This document shows, one piece after another, positions 21,938-35,109 of a stretch of 64,000 bases of DNA (position 1 is the stretch's first letter; the number at the start of each line of letters is the position of its first letter). The stretch covers positions 28,323,646 to 28,387,645 of the forward strand of contig CM040743.1 in assembly GCA_022829145.1 (NCBI GenBank), written 5' to 3'. Both the position numbers and the translations under genes were made by a program. Origin of the DNA: Albula goreensis. Its lineage: Eukaryota; Chordata; Actinopteri; Albuliformes; Albulidae. The notes under the pieces are model-generated. The model saw nothing but the letters and a program-made list of their open reading frames with translations. It was not told where the DNA came from and did no database searches.

Positions 21938-24900
21938 TTAACATACCCCCACCACACGCTGAGTAGGTTGGCCTAATGATTCATATGTTAATGTCTCTTT
22001 AGGTCTTCTTTCTCTCTGTGACCTGCGTGGCTGTGTGTCAGAAGGCTCTGCCTCCTGTGTGCTGGGCAGGTCCGCAGACTGAACAGTGTGGTTGACCTCT
22101 TGAGTGTCATGTCCAGTTGTGGAATTTTCCATAAAGTCATTGTCCACAAACATTTCTACTGGAGTCTCCATTCTGAACTCTTCTGCTTCTGCATTAAGTT
22201 CAGGCTGAGGTTCTGTTTCAAGAGTAATGGGATGTGCAATGTTTTGCTCTCCAGGCTGGCAGTGATGGTGCCTCAGTTTATGAGCCCAGTAACATTCCTC
22301 CTCATCTGAACTCTCGGAGTCCTCTGATGCTTCATTAGGATTTTGTCCTCTGACAGTGCTTTGAGGTGTTTCTTGAAGTGGCAAAGCATTACATGGCATT
22401 AACATGTTGCGATGGAGGATTCTGCCCCTCCCTGTGCCACGTTCAGGTTTTACCTCATATACTGGGCTGTCTTTTCCTTTTGAGAGACCACGATGTGTAT
22501 TTGATCCTCCCAATAACAGCGCAGCTTTCCTGGTCCTCCCCGCTCTGACATATTTCTCACGAGGACCCTGTCACCTGGGGAAAGCACTGAACTTTGTCTT
22601 TTTTGGTCATAATATGTTTTTCCTCTTGCTGTAGTCTTTTTGATGGTTTTGGATGCTATGTCATATGCTTCTTTCATTTGCTGCTGCCATTTTTGAGCAT
22701 ATTCCTGGTGTGAATTACATCCTTCCTCCTCATTTATGCCAAATATCAAGTCAATTGGCAAACGAGGATTTCTACCGAAAAGCAAGTAGAAAGGAGAATA
22801 TCCTGTTGCCTCACTGGTTGTGCAGTTGTAAGCGTTTACAACTTTACCCACATAGTCACTCCAATTTCCCTTTTTCTCCTCATCCAAGGTCCGCAGCATT
22901 GACAACAAGGTGCGATTAAATCTTTCAGCTGGGTTCCCTTGTGGATGGTGGGGGGTTGTCTTTGAGTTGGTCATGCCAGTGTATTTTTGCAACTGTCTGA
23001 ACATCTGGTTCTCAAATTCTTTGCCTTGATCGTGATGTATTTTAGCAGGGAAATCAAATTTTAGAGAAAAATCATTAAAGATTTTTTCTGCTGCCGTTTT
23101 GCCTGATTTGTTACGGGTTGGGTAAGCCTGGGCAAACTTAGTAAAGTTGTCAATTATCACTAAAATATACTCATACCCTCCCCTGCTTTTTTCAAGGTGA
23201 AGATAATCTACAGAGACTATTTCAAAGGGCGCTGTTGCAGGTACATGACACATGGGAGCTCTGCTATGCACAGCAGGTTTTTTCTGGATGTTGCATTTAC
23301 AAACCTGGGTTACAAAAATCTCAATATCTTTTTGCATCCCAGGCCAATAAAACCTCTGCCTAGCAAGGTGTACTACGCGCTCTACCCCTAGGTGTCCCAT
23401 TTCACAATGAAGGTACTTGTACACAAGCTCTTTGTACTTTTCCGGAAGCACAATTTGAGTATAGGTTGCAGTTTTGCGCTTCAACAGGCCTTCTCGGGAA
23501 ACATGCAGTCTTTTCCATTCATGTAGCAGTTGTCTAGTTTTTGCTGTTTCCATATTCATGACCCTTCTGTCTGGTTTTTCACCAGATGCTTTCAACTGGA
23601 GTACACGGGATATGACAGAGTCTTGCAACTGTGTTTGTAGTAACTCTTGCTGAGTTACTTTTACATCTGGCTGGTTATCTGCAGTTAGCTCCTGAACATG
23701 TGGGCTGCAAGTAATGGCTGAGATCCAGTCTACTTCATGTTGTTTTTGTGTTTCAACTGTGCTGAATATTACACTTAAAGTTTCAGGGGAGCACTGCTCT
23801 GTGCACTCACTCATATAAGAGTCCATACTCACAGGCGTGCAAGACAGGAAATCTGCATCTGTATTTGTTTTTCCTGGACGATACTTCAGTGTTATGTTGA
23901 AGTCAGCAAGCTCAGACACCCAGCGATGTCCAGTCGCGTTCAGTTCAGCTGTACTCAAAACATAAGTAACTGGACTGTTGTCACTGTATACTGTTACAGA
24001 GGGAGCGTAAAACAAATAGTCTCTAAACCTGTCTGTAACAGCCCATTTGAGTGCTAAAAACTCAAGCTTTCCTGAATGTAAGTGGTAGTTTTTTTCTGCT
24101 GGTGTCAACGTTCGTGAGCCATACCCAATCACTCTGAGTCTGCCTTCCTGCCTCTGATACAAGACTGCTCCCAGTCCCTGTTCTGAAGCATCCACATGAA
24201 GAATGAATGGATCTTCAAACCTTGGATAAGCCATTACAGGTGGGTTAGTCAGAACATCAACTAAATAGTTCAGAACTTCCTGGTGAGTGTCATTCCATAT
24301 TATTTTCTGATGTGGGGGGAGCTGTCCCGCCCCTGCTGACCGAAGGGTAGGCTTTGACACAGGATTTGGGGTTACATCTACTGAAAGTAGGTCATACAGG
24401 CATTTTGCATGACAAGAAAAATCCTGCACATAGCTTCTATAGTACCCCAGGAAACCCAGGAGTTTGCGCAGCTCTTTGATGTTTGGAGGGGGTTTTGCCT
24501 TTAGCGTTTGCACAGCTTCTATTTCTTTCCTGTCCATCCTGTAGCCTTCAGCTGAGATCACTTTACCAACATAGCGGACTTCATTTTTGAACAGGTCACA
24601 TTTGTCTGGCCTCAGTTTAATTCCCCAAGCTTGCTGTCGTTTGAGGACAGACCTCACATCCTGTACATGCTGTGTGAATGTTTTACTGTAGACTAAGACA
24701 TCGTCCAAGTATGGAATGCATATTTTGTCTCTGAGACCTACCAGGCTCTCTTCCATACTGCGCTGGAATGTTGAGGGTGCATTTGTAAGGCCAAATGGGA
24801 TCCTGTTCCATTCATACAGTCCCCATGGGGTGGTGAAGGCTATGAATTTCTTTGAGTCCTCACTAACACTTCCTTGATGATAAGCTTTGCCTTGGTCCAG

Positions 24901-25760
24901 CACGCTGAACCAAGCATTTCCACCAAGACCATCAAGTATCTCCTGTATGCGTGGTATGGGGTGCCTATCTGGGATTGTCTTTTTATTAAGCCCCCTGTAG
25001 TCAATACAAAGTCTTAGGCTCCTGTCTCTCTTTCTCACACAAACCACTGCAGCTGCATATGAAGAGGTGGATTTGCGGATGAAGTCTTTATTTAACAAGT
25101 CCTGGATGTGGTTCTTGACCTCATCATACAATGGGTGAGGTATGGCATTGTATGTTTTGGTTACTGGGACCTCATCAGTTAGCTTAATGTCCATTTTTAA
25201 GTTTTTAATGTAGCCTATGTCATCTTTGTGACTGGCGAATGCTCCTGATTCCTCCTGAGCATTTGTCTGACCACTGCTTGTTGTTCACCGGTCAAGTGGT
25301 CCACACTGACAGGTGGATCAAACAGTTTGGCGTGGGGATCACCTTGGGACAGCTCTGAGGTGGAGCATGGTGGAGTCTGAGAAGTTCCTACAACTACAGG
25401 ATTAATCTGGTGTTCCTCTGGCTGCACCGGGTAACAGTCTGTTATTCTCTGTATGCTCCCTATCACAATTTTACCTGGTAATGTGATGTCATGTTGTGTG
25501 GTATTTTCCACATAAATGTTGGCTTTATGTGAGGAGCAGGAAACATTTATCAGCTGACAGGTGATTCTGATTCCTTCATCCAGTGACAAGTCTTCCTCAG
25601 GTTCGAAGAGCATTTCGGTTTTTACTTTCAGACCTGTTTTGACAGGACAGGTGATACACTTAATTTGTCCCCCTGGAACTACAAAAGATGTGCGTTCTGT
25701 TCTGACAGGTACATTCTCAGTAACATTCTCATTTGTAGCCCACTGAATGAGGTTTAGCAA
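21938..25760 (-). pseudogene. pol of the left gypsy copy, frameshifted
   Basis: Frame 25215-25760 is the segment between protease and RT. The main frame 22450-25194 (914 codons) has RT ([30 protein letters not shown] intact), RNase H ([16 protein letters not shown]), integrase zinc-binding region ([20 protein letters not shown]) and catalytic core ([36 protein letters not shown] and E present). Frame 21938-22513 is the acidic C-terminal tail (EASEDSESSDEEECYW) and is out of frame. Breaks coincide with one-base homopolymer changes: CCTCCTGAG near 25253 (the right copy has one more C) and a missing C near 22487. Catalytic residues are intact. Confidence 0.88.
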
Positions 25761-25818
25761 TGCCTCAGCCTTCCTGATCCTAGCCTTCGTGAATTTCTGA
25801 GCATTGCAATATTTTCAC

Positions 25819-27680
25819 TCAGCTGAACCTGATCTTCCTGTTTCTCCACATCTCCACAATGGCATTAAACCCTATTATGGGCCTCTGCACTATGTCCCTA
25901 CTCACTAGTACTGGAACTAGTATCTCATCAGACATTGCTTCTCTAGCTTTTGGATCACACAGACTGAAACTAACTGGTACCCAGCCCTGAAAGGGGATTT
26001 CTGAGCCATTTGCAGCTCTCAGGACCAGCAGTTCATCATCACTTAACAGTTCGCTGATGGGACAGATTCCTAAATCAGGTAAGTTTTGAGATTTCCATGT
26101 CTCACTCATGATGGACACTTGTGCTCCTGTGTCCCACAAGGCTTGAGTCTTTACACTGTTCATCTTGCACCAGACAAGACACCTTTTGCCAATCAACTGT
26201 GCAACTCGCTTGCGTTTCGTAAAAGGGTTGTGTGAGTCAGAGGGTTTGTCTCCTTTAAGTTTAACATTTGACTTAAAGGATGCTGAAGGGTACTGAGTAG
26301 GCAGTTTTTTTCTTTCCCCCTTCACTGCGCACAGGTTTACAGGCTCTGTTGCAGTCCTTTTGTCCTGCTGACATGCTACACATCGTCTCTGAGGTCTCCT
26401 AAAAGCATTAGCTGGAGTTTTGGTTTGGCCATCATCAACAGCTTTTCTACCATGCTGGACAGTTTGCACAAGGGATGCTACTTGGCCTGTGAGCTCCCGA
26501 ATTGCTGTATTACTCTCCTCCATTTTAGCAAATAGGGAGTTCTCTTTAATCGGTTTGTTCGGTTTAGCTGAAACTGTGGTTGTCAAAGGGTCATTTTCAT
26601 CCTCACCTCTCTCTACTGTGCTCAGACTTGCCCTATGAGTGACTTTATTCGTGGCTTTCATCTTTTGAGTCCTCTCATGTTCATTGTGTTGGGCAATCTG
26701 CATTTTTTGCAGAAGCAGCTCATCACTACTGTGCTCATCCTGCAGATACATCCTCATCTCTGCTCTTATGTTGTCATTTGACAAGCCTGTCATGATGGAC
26801 TGAAAACACTGGCTATAAACTAGCTCTTTGTTATATTTCAGGCCAGATTGGGCACGCTCAGATGCAAACAGGACCTTTTGGCGCAGATCAAGTACTCGGA
26901 CCACAAAATCAAGTGCAGTTTCACCGGTCCCTGTACAGCTTTTGTCAGTTGTTGATACAGTACAGTTGCATCCTTTTCCGCATAGTGGGCTCTTAATATT
27001 TGTCTGAGAGTGGCTAGGGTGAGATCTTTTTTACCCTCTAGATAGCTCCTCAGTTTCAAGCCAGGATTTACAGCACGTACCCTGCTTCTGTAATTTAAAT
27101 TTCTGGATAACCCTTCCTTATTCCACCTTCAATTTGATGTTCAAGGCTGCTAAAGCTCAAAGTGTCTTTTGAAGTTGACTCACCAAAATGTCCATTTATC
27201 CTAAAGTCCTTTCTAAATCCATTGGAAGGCGCAGCAGCCGTTGCTTATGGAGTCTCTGCCCCGCGCTGTGTCCCGGAATACCTGTGGCTCAAGCGACGGC
27301 AAGAGTGTGGTCTCCCTGTTGTCCAGACGTGGGCTGAGCCGAACTTGCCGTCTGCTCCTCCCCCTCCCCAGCCACAGGTGAAGAGGAGAGTGGCGCTATT
27401 CCCCGTCATCGGTCTTCATTGGATCATACACAGGCATGCGGAGTGTGTCGTTTAGCTCCAAAAGCACAGACATGCCTTCATCTTCCCGCTCAAGAAAGTC
27501 TTCACGTTCACAAAACTTTACTATGTGCTTAACCAACGAACGGCGAGTTTTGTTTTTAATGTCCTCAGAGTCTTTTCCAGCTATTTTACAATACTCACAG
27601 ACTCTGTGTAGTTCTTTCACAGTAAGTCCAAGCAGTTTAGCTTCTATTTCCAACAGAAACTCTTCTCGGTGTTTCGACAT
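25819..27680 (-). pseudogene. gag and protease of the left gypsy copy, frameshifted
   Basis: The gag start is ATG at 27680 (MSKHREEFLLEIEAKLLGL), followed by a capsid-like region (ILRAHYAEKDATVLYQQL) that shifts frame near 26925, where TTTCACCGG has one C fewer than in the right copy. Frame 25819-26904 runs from gag into the protease ([16 protein letters not shown]; active-site DTGA). A cysteine pair (RRCVACQQD) marks the nucleocapsid region. Further lost C residues near 25779 and 25837 separate protease from the RT side. The short leader that should precede gag is deleted. Confidence 0.82.
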
Positions 27681-27733
27681 CTTGCTTGTAACGTTTAACT
27701 CGTTTAACACTTGGAAAAACAACAAAACGACAC

Positions 27734-28071
27734 TGTTACACCACTCAATGTACGACAGTTTGGTGTGGAATCAGTTCAGTTTTATTATTCACGGCAGGGC
27801 TGGCGAAACATAAAACCAAACCTGTCACTGTATCACCGAGCGCAACTTTCTTTCTCCTCAGGAGCTTCGTCTCTTCACTTCACACACTTCTTCTTCTGCT
27901 ACTTAGCTTGCGGTGCTTTCAGACGGCCAGTTCTACACTGCCCCCTGCTGTCGGGCGCAATTATACATACCCAATGCAAAATAACCAACCATTACTGGTA
28001 CCACTGAACAAAAAGTGAATAAACTACAATATCAATGCACAACAAAACAACTTATCTTTTCAGGTGCTACA
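27734..28071 (-). repeat. LTR 2, shared by both gypsy copies
   Basis: 338 bp. It serves as 3' LTR of the right copy and 5' LTR of the left copy. It carries none of the clear private base changes of LTR 1 or LTR 3, so it looks closest to the ancestral sequence. On its left side the gag leader is truncated (GACAC joined directly to TGTTACACC). Confidence 0.92.
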
Positions 28072-28807
28072 ATCCTCCTGCAAAATAAATGTTGTCCTCA
28101 ACATTGACATACATTTACAGTACACTTCTGCCTATGGAATGTAATATCAATACTCAACTTATAATTCCAAACTTACAGGTAACACTATAAATTATGACAC
28201 ATCAAATAATGGCAATAGCTTTCTTTTGAAAGTTAGAACAAAATAAATGGATTTCAGTACATTTCAATGGTTTTTACCATAAGAGTACATTACTGCTGTA
28301 TATCATCACACTCCACTCTTAACACTACAGTGTTTAGACTTAAGAATAGTCTACCTCTGAGCAGTTGTAGCAATAGTACAGTACTACATTAATGCTGACA
28401 AATTCAAAATGAGACAAAATCATTTCTGTCATCTCACTATATACTCCATGGAGACTTCTGACTTATACAGACTTAAACATATACTGTAACCATTCCATTT
28501 ACATTATTCCAATGCCATAACTTAATTCTAACTATCTAGGTTATGACTAAAACTCTTTTTTTCACTTTGGTTATCTCAGTCCTTACTGTCCCATGACACA
28601 CATAATGGACAGTACCCACTCAGTTCACAAACAGTCCCTATGACTGTGTCCACTCTTCACAGAATAATCTGCCACAGTCCATAGTGAACATTACCAGTTT
28701 ATCAGTAGTATCCTGTAGGAACAAGAGTAGGATAAACTAGGTGTGTTCCAAACATGTGTGAAGGTAGCCAGGGCACACTATATTGTCCATATACTGGTGC
28801 CAGTGTA

Positions 28808-31800
28808 TTAACATACCCCCACCACACGCTGAGTAGGTTGGCCTAATGATTCATATGTTAATGTCTCTTTAGGTCTTCTTTCTCTCTGTGACCTGCGTGG
28901 CTGTGTGTCAGAAGGCTCTGCCTCCTGTGTGCTGGGCAGGTCCGCAGACTGAACAGTGTGGTTGACCTCTTGAGTGTCATGTCCAGTTGTGGAATTTTCC
29001 ATAAAGTCATTGTCCACAAACATTTCTACTGGAGTCTCCATTCTGAACTCTTCTGCTTCTGCATTAAGTTCAGGCTGAGGTTCTGTTTCAAGAGTAATGG
29101 GATGTGCAATGTTTTGCTCTCCAGGCTGGCAGTGATGGTGCCTCAGTTTATGAGCCCAGTAACATTCCTCCTCATCTGAACTCTCGGAGTCCTCTGATGC
29201 TTCATTAGGATTTTGTCCTCTGACAGTGCTTTGAGGTGTTTCTTGAAGTGGCAAAGCATTACATGGCATTAACATGTTGCGATGGAGGATTCTGCCCCTC
29301 CCTGTGCCACGTTCAGGTTTTACCTCATATACTGGGCTGTCTTTTCCCTTTTGAGAGACCACGATGTGTATTTGATCCTCCCAATAACAGCGCAGCTTTC
29401 CTGGTCCTCCCCGCTCTGACATATTTCTCACGAGGACCCTGTCACCTGGGGAAAGCACTGAACTTTGTCTTTTTGGTCATAATATGTTTTTCCTCTTGCT
29501 GTAGTCTTTTGATGGTTTTGGATGCTATGTCATATGCTTCTTTCATTTGCTGCTGCCATTTTTGAGCATATTCCTGGTGTGAATTACATCCTTCCTCCTC
29601 ATTTATGCCAAATATCAAGTCAATTGGCAAACGAGGATTTCTACCGAAAAGCAAGTAGAAAGGAGAATATCCTGTTGCCTCACTGGTTGTGCAGTTGTAA
29701 GCGTTTACAACTTTACCCACATAGTCACTCCAATTTCCCTTTTTCTCCTCATCCAAGGTCCGCAGCATTGACAACAAGGTGCGATTAAATCTTTCAGCTG
29801 GGTTCCCTTGTGGATGGTGGGGGGTTGTCTTTGAGTTGGTCATGCCAGTGTATTTTTGCAACTGTCTGAACATCTGGTTCTCACATTCTTTGCCTTGATC
29901 GTGATGTATTTTAGCAGGGAAATCAAATTTTAGAGAAAAATCATTAAAGATTTTTTCTGCTGCCGTTTTGCCTGATTTGTTACGGGTTGGGTAAGCCTGG
30001 GCAAACTTAGTAAAGTTGTCAATTATCACTAAAATATACTCATACCCTCCCCTGCTTTTTTCAAGGTGAAGATAATCTACAGAGACTATTTCAAAGGGCG
30101 CTGTTGCAGGTACATGACACATGGGAGCTCTGCTATGCACAGCAGGTTTTTTCTGGATGTTGCATTTACAAACCTGGGTTATAAAAAACTCAATATCTTT
30201 TTGCATCCCAGGCCAATAAAACCTCTGCCTAGCAAGGTGTACTACGCGCTCTACCCCTAGGTGTCCCATTTCACAATGAAGGTACTTGTACACAAGCTCT
30301 TTGTACTTTTCCGGAAGCACAATTTGAGTATAGGTTGCAGTTTTGCGCTTCAACAGGCCTTCTCGGGAAACATGCAGTCTTTTCCATTCATGTAGCAGTT
30401 GTCTAGTTTTTGCTGTTTCCATATTCATGACCCTTCTGTCTGGTTTTTCACCAGATGCTTTCAACTGGAGTACACGGGATATGACAGAGTCTTGCAACTG
30501 TGTTTGTAGTAACTCTTGCTGAGTTACTTTTACATCTGGCTGGTTATCTGCAGTTAGCTCCTGAACATGTGGGCTGCAAGTAATGGCTGAGATCCAGTCT
30601 ACTTCATGTTGTTTTTGTGTTTCAACTGTGCTGAATATTACACTTAAAGTTTCAGGGGAGCACTGCTCTGTGCACTCACTCATATAAGAGTCCATACTCA
30701 CAGGCGTGCAAGACAGGAAATCTGCATCTGTATTTGTTTTTCCTGGACGATACTTCAGTGTTATGTTGAAGTCAGCAAGCTCAGACACCCAGCGATGTCC
30801 AGTCGCGTTCAGTTCAGCTGTACTCAAAACATAAGTAACAGGATTGTAGTCACTGTATACTGTTACAGAGGGAGCGTAAAACAAATAGTCTCTAAACCTG
30901 TCTGTAACAGCCCATTTGAGTGCTAAAAACTCAAGCTTTCCTGAATGTAAGTGGTAGTTTTTTTCTGCTGGTGTCAACGTTCGTGAGCCATACCCAATCA
31001 CTCTGAGTCTGCCTTCCTGCCTCTGATACAAGACTGCTCCCAGTCCCTGTTCTGAAGCATCCACATGAAGAATGAATGGATCTTCAAACCTTGGATAAGC
31101 CATTACAGGTGGGTTAGTCAGAACATCAACTAAATAGTTCAGAACTTCCTGGTGAGTGTCATTCCATATTATTTTCTGATGTGGGGGGAGCTGTCCCGCC
31201 CCTGCTGACCGAAGGGTAGGCTTTGACACAGGATTTGGGGTTACATCTACTGAAAGTAGGTCATACAGGCATTTTGCATGACAAGAAAAATCCTGCACAT
31301 AGCTTCTATAGTACCCCAGGAAACCCAGGAGTTTGCGCAGCTCTTTGATGTTTGGAGGGGGTTTTGCCTTTAGCGTTTGCACAGCTTCTATTTCTTTCCT
31401 GTCCATCCTGTAGCCTTCAGCTGAGATCACTTTACCAACATAGCGGACTTCATTTTTGAACAGGTCACATTTGTCTGGCCTCAGTTTAATTCCCCAAGCT
31501 TGCTGTCGTTTGAGGACAGACCTCACATCCTGTACATGCTGTGTGAATGTTTTACTGTAGACTAAGACATCGTCCAAGTATGGAATGCATATTTTGTCTC
31601 TGAGACCTACCAGGCTCTCTTCCATACTGCGCTGGAATGTTGAGGGTGCATTTGTAAGGCCAAATGGGATCCTGTTCCATTCATACAGTCCCCATGGGGT
31701 GGTGAAGGCTATGAATTTCTTTGAGTCCTCACTAACACTTCCTTGATGATAAGCTTTGCCTTGGTCCAGCACGCTGAACCAAGCATTTCCACCAAGACCA

Positions 31801-33197
31801 TCAAGTATCTCCTGTATGCGTGGTATGGGGTGCCTATCTGGGATTGTCTTTTTATTAAGCCCCCTGTAGTCAATACAAAGTCTTAGGCTCCTGTCTCTCT
31901 TTCTCACACAAACCACTGCAGCTGCATATGAAGAGGTGGATTTGCGGATGAAGTCTTTATTTAACAAGTCCTGGATGTGGTTCTTGACCTCATCATACAA
32001 TGGGTGAGGTATGGCATTGTATGTTTTGGTTACTGGGACCTCATCAGTTAGCTTAATGTCCATTTTTAAGTTTTTAATGTAGCCTATGTCATCTTTGTGA
32101 CTGGCGAATGCTCCTGATTCCTCCCTGAGCATTTGTCTGACCACTGCTTGTTGTTCACCGGTCAAGTGGTCCACACTGACAGGTGGATCAAACAGTTTGG
32201 CGTGGGGATCACCTTGGGACAGCTCTGAGGTGGAGCATGGTGGAGTCTGAGAAGTTCCTACAACTACAGGATTAATCTGGTGTTCCTCTGGCTGCACCGG
32301 GTAACAGTCTGTTATTCTCTGTATGCTCCCTATCACAATTTTACCTGGTAATGTGATGTCATGTTGTGTGGTATTTTCCACATAAATGTTGGCTTTATGT
32401 GAGGAGCAGGAAACATTTATCAGCTGACAGGTGATTCTGATTCCTTCATCCAGTGACAAGTCTTCCTCAGGTTCGAAGAGCATTTCGGTTTTTACTTTCA
32501 GACCTGTTTTGACAGGACAGGTGATACACTTAATTTGTCCCCCTGGAACTACAAAAGATGTGCGTTCTGTTCTGACAGGTACATTCTCAGTAACATTCTC
32601 ATTTGTAGCCCACTGAATGAGGTTTAGCAATGCCTCAGCCTTCCCTGATCCTAGCCTTCGTGAATTTCTGAGCATTGCAATATTTTCACTCAGCTGAACC
32701 TGATCTTCCCTGTTTCTCCACATCTCCACAATGGCATTAAACCCTATTATGGGCCTCTGCACTATGTCCCTACTCACTAGTACTGGAACTAGTATCTCAT
32801 CAGACATTGCTTCTCTAGCTTTTGGATCACACAGACTGAAACTAACTGGTACCCAGCCCTGAAAGGGGATTTCTGAGCCATTTGCAGCTCTCAGGACCAG
32901 CAGTTCATCATCACTTAACAGTTCGCTGATGGGACAGATTCCTAAATCAGGTAAGTTTTGAGATTTCCATGTCTCACTCATGATGGACACTTGTGCTCCT
33001 GTGTCCCACAAGGCTTGAGTCTTTACACTGTTCATCTTGCACCAGACAAGACACCTTTTGCCAATCAACTGTGCAACTCGCTTGCGTTTCGTAAAAGGGT
33101 TGTGTGAGTCAGAGGGTTTGTCTCCTTTAAGTTTAACATTTGACTTAAAGGATGCTGAAGGGTACTGAGTAGGCAGTTTTTTTCTTTCCCCCTTCAC
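28808..33197 (-). pseudogene. pol of the right gypsy copy, nearly intact
   Basis: One 1251-codon frame (29442-33197) runs from protease ([10 protein letters not shown]) through RT ([12 protein letters not shown]), RNase H ([13 protein letters not shown]) and integrase ([33 protein letters not shown]). All catalytic acidic residues are present. The last 216 codons (28808-29458) are displaced by loss of T residues near 29470 and 29507, compared with the left copy. The tail is acidic and ends TQRVVGVC. Differences from the left copy are few: Cys for Phe after KE in the integrase, TYVLST context DYNPV versus DNSPV in RNase H. This is the youngest and best preserved element of the window. Confidence 0.9.
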
Positions 33198-34559
33198 TGC
33201 GCACAGGTTTACAGGCTCTGTTGCAGTCCTTTTTGTCCTGCTGACATGCTACACATCGTCTCTGAGGTCTCCTAAAAGCATTAGCTGGAGTTTTGGTTTG
33301 GCCATCATCAACAGCTTTTCTACCATGCTGGACAGTTTGCACAAGGGATGCTACTTGGCCTGTGAGCTCCCGAATTGCTGTATTACTCTCCTCCATTTTA
33401 GCAAATAGGGAGTTCTCTTTAATCGGTTTGTTCGGTTTAGCTGAAACTGTGGTTGTCAAAGGGTCATTTTCATCCTCACCTCTCTCTACTGTGCTCAGAC
33501 TTGCCCTATGAGTGACTTTATTCGTGGCTTTCATCTTTTGAGTCCTCTCATGTTCATTGTGTTGGGCAATCTGCATTTTTTTGCAGAAGCAGCTCATCAC
33601 TACTGTGCTCATCCTGCAGATACATCCTCATCTCTGCTCTTATGTTGTCATTTGACAAGCCTGTCATGATGGACTGAAAACACTGGCTATAAACTAGCTC
33701 TTTGTTATATTTCAGGCCAGATTGGGCACGCTCAGATGCAAACAGGACCTTTTGGCGCAGATCAAGTACTCGGACCACAAAATCAAGTGCAGTTTCACCC
33801 GGTCCCTGTACAGCTTTTGTCAGTTGTTGATACAGTACAGTTGCATCCTTTTCCGCATAGTGGGCTCTTAATATTTGTCTGAGAGTGGCTAGGGTGAGAT
33901 CTTTTTTACCCTCTAGATAGCTCCTCAGTTTCAAGCCAGGATTTACAGCACGTACCCTGCTTCTGTAATTTAAATTTCTGGATAACCCTTCCTTATTCCA
34001 CCTTCAATTTGATGTTCAAGGCTGCTAAAGCTCAAAGTGTCTTTTGAAGTTGACTCACCAAAATGTCCATTTATCCTAAAGTCCTTTCTAAATCCATTGG
34101 AAGCGCAGCAGCCGTTGCTTATGGAGTCTCTGCCCCGCGCTGTGTCCCGGAATACCTGTGGCTCAAGCGACGGCAAGAGCAGTGTGTGTCTCCCTGTTGT
34201 CCAGACGTGGGCTGAGCCGAACTTGCCGTCTGCTCCTCCCCCTCCCCAGCCGCAGGTGAAGAGGAGAGTGGCGCTATTCCCACGTCATCGGTCTTCATTG
34301 GATCATACCGCAGCGCGCGGAGTGTGTCGTTTAGCTCCAAAAGCACAGACATGCCTTCATCTTCCCGCTCAAGAAAGTCTTCACGTTCACAAAACTTTAC
34401 TATGTGCTTAACCAACGAACGGCGAGTTTTGTTTTTAATGTCCTCAGAGTCTTTTCCAGCTATTTTACAATACTCACAGACTCTGTGTAGTTCTTTCACA
34501 GTAAGTCCAAGCAGTTTAGCTTCTATTTCCAACAGAAACTCTTCTCGGTGTTTCGACAT
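33145..34559 (-). pseudogene. gag of the right gypsy copy, frameshifted
   Basis: Gag starts at ATG 34559 (MSKHREEFLLEIEAKLL). The region 33554-33934 carries the capsid-like part without the break seen in the left copy (TKAVQGPGETALDFVVRV). An extra T in a T-run at about 33580 and another at about 33230 move the frame relative to the left copy, giving [17 protein letters not shown] instead of a continuous gag-protease frame. Whether the second shift is a lesion, an assembly error, or part of a programmed gag-pol junction cannot be decided here. Confidence 0.82.
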
Positions 34560-34751
34560 CTTGCTTGTAACGTTTAACTCGTTTAACACTTGGAAAAACA
34601 ACAAAACGACACTGTCTTCTAGCTCGACTTCAGCTGTTACATGTAGCTAACGTTAGCTCACTTAGCTGACTTGCTGCTTACTCGCGTCCGACGTTACCGC
34701 ATTTTTCCGGAGTTAAAAACGTCCTCAGCCGTGAAATAATAACTAACTTTA

Positions 34752-34768
34752 TCTCGGTGGGACCTCCA
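34752..34768 (-). other. Primer-binding site complementary to tRNA-Gln
   Basis: Three bases after the 5' LTR end, the minus strand reads TGGAGGTCCCACCGAGA. Its complement, TCTCGGTGGGACCTCCA, matches the 3' end of vertebrate tRNA-Gln plus CCA as I recall it. It lies in the roughly 150-bp leader found only in the right copy. Confidence 0.8.
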
Positions 34769-34771
34769 AAT

Positions 34772-35109
34772 TGTTACACCACTCAATGTACGACAGTTTG
34801 GTGTGGAATCAGTTCAGTTTTATTATTCACGGCAGGGCTGGCGAAACATAAAACCAAAGCTGTCACTGTATCACCGAGCGCAACTTTCTTTCTCCTCAGG
34901 AGCTTCGTCTCTTCACTTCACACACTTCTTCTTCTGCTACTTAGCTCGCGGTGCTTTCAGACGGCCAGTTCCACACTGCCCCCTGCTGTCGGGCGCAATT
35001 ATACATACCCAATGCAAAATAACCAACCATTACTGGTACCACTGAACAAAAAGTGAATAAACTACAACATCAATGCACAACAAAACAACTTATCTTTTCA
35101 GGTGCTACA
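34772..35109 (-). repeat. LTR 3 (5' LTR of the right copy)
   Basis: 338 bp, bounded by TGTTACACC and GGTGCTACA. Private changes against the other two LTRs: AGCTCGCGG (others AGCTTGCGG), AGTTCCACAC (others AGTTCTACAC) and CTACAACATC (others CTACAATATC). Followed by the TATG target-site copy. Confidence 0.92.

Larger units (their letters stand above)
20851..35109 (-). mobile_element. Tandem Ty3/gypsy-type array: LTR-internal-LTR-internal-LTR
   Basis: Two nearly identical elements, head-to-tail on the minus strand, share the LTR at 27734-28071. The outer termini are TGTTACACC (20851) and GGTGCTACA (ending 35109), flanked by TATG on both sides (20847-20850 and 35110-35113). The same four bases belong to the interrupted L1 relic. 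This single duplication shows the array occupies one insertion site. Gene order along the minus strand in each copy is gag, protease, RT, RNase H, integrase, as in Ty3/gypsy elements; no env-like frame is present. Confidence 0.92.

Noticed and set aside
22088-23391. Plus-strand frames inside the gypsy copies, repeated at 28958-30260
   Set aside because: Antisense shadows of pol; they recur only because the two copies are alike.
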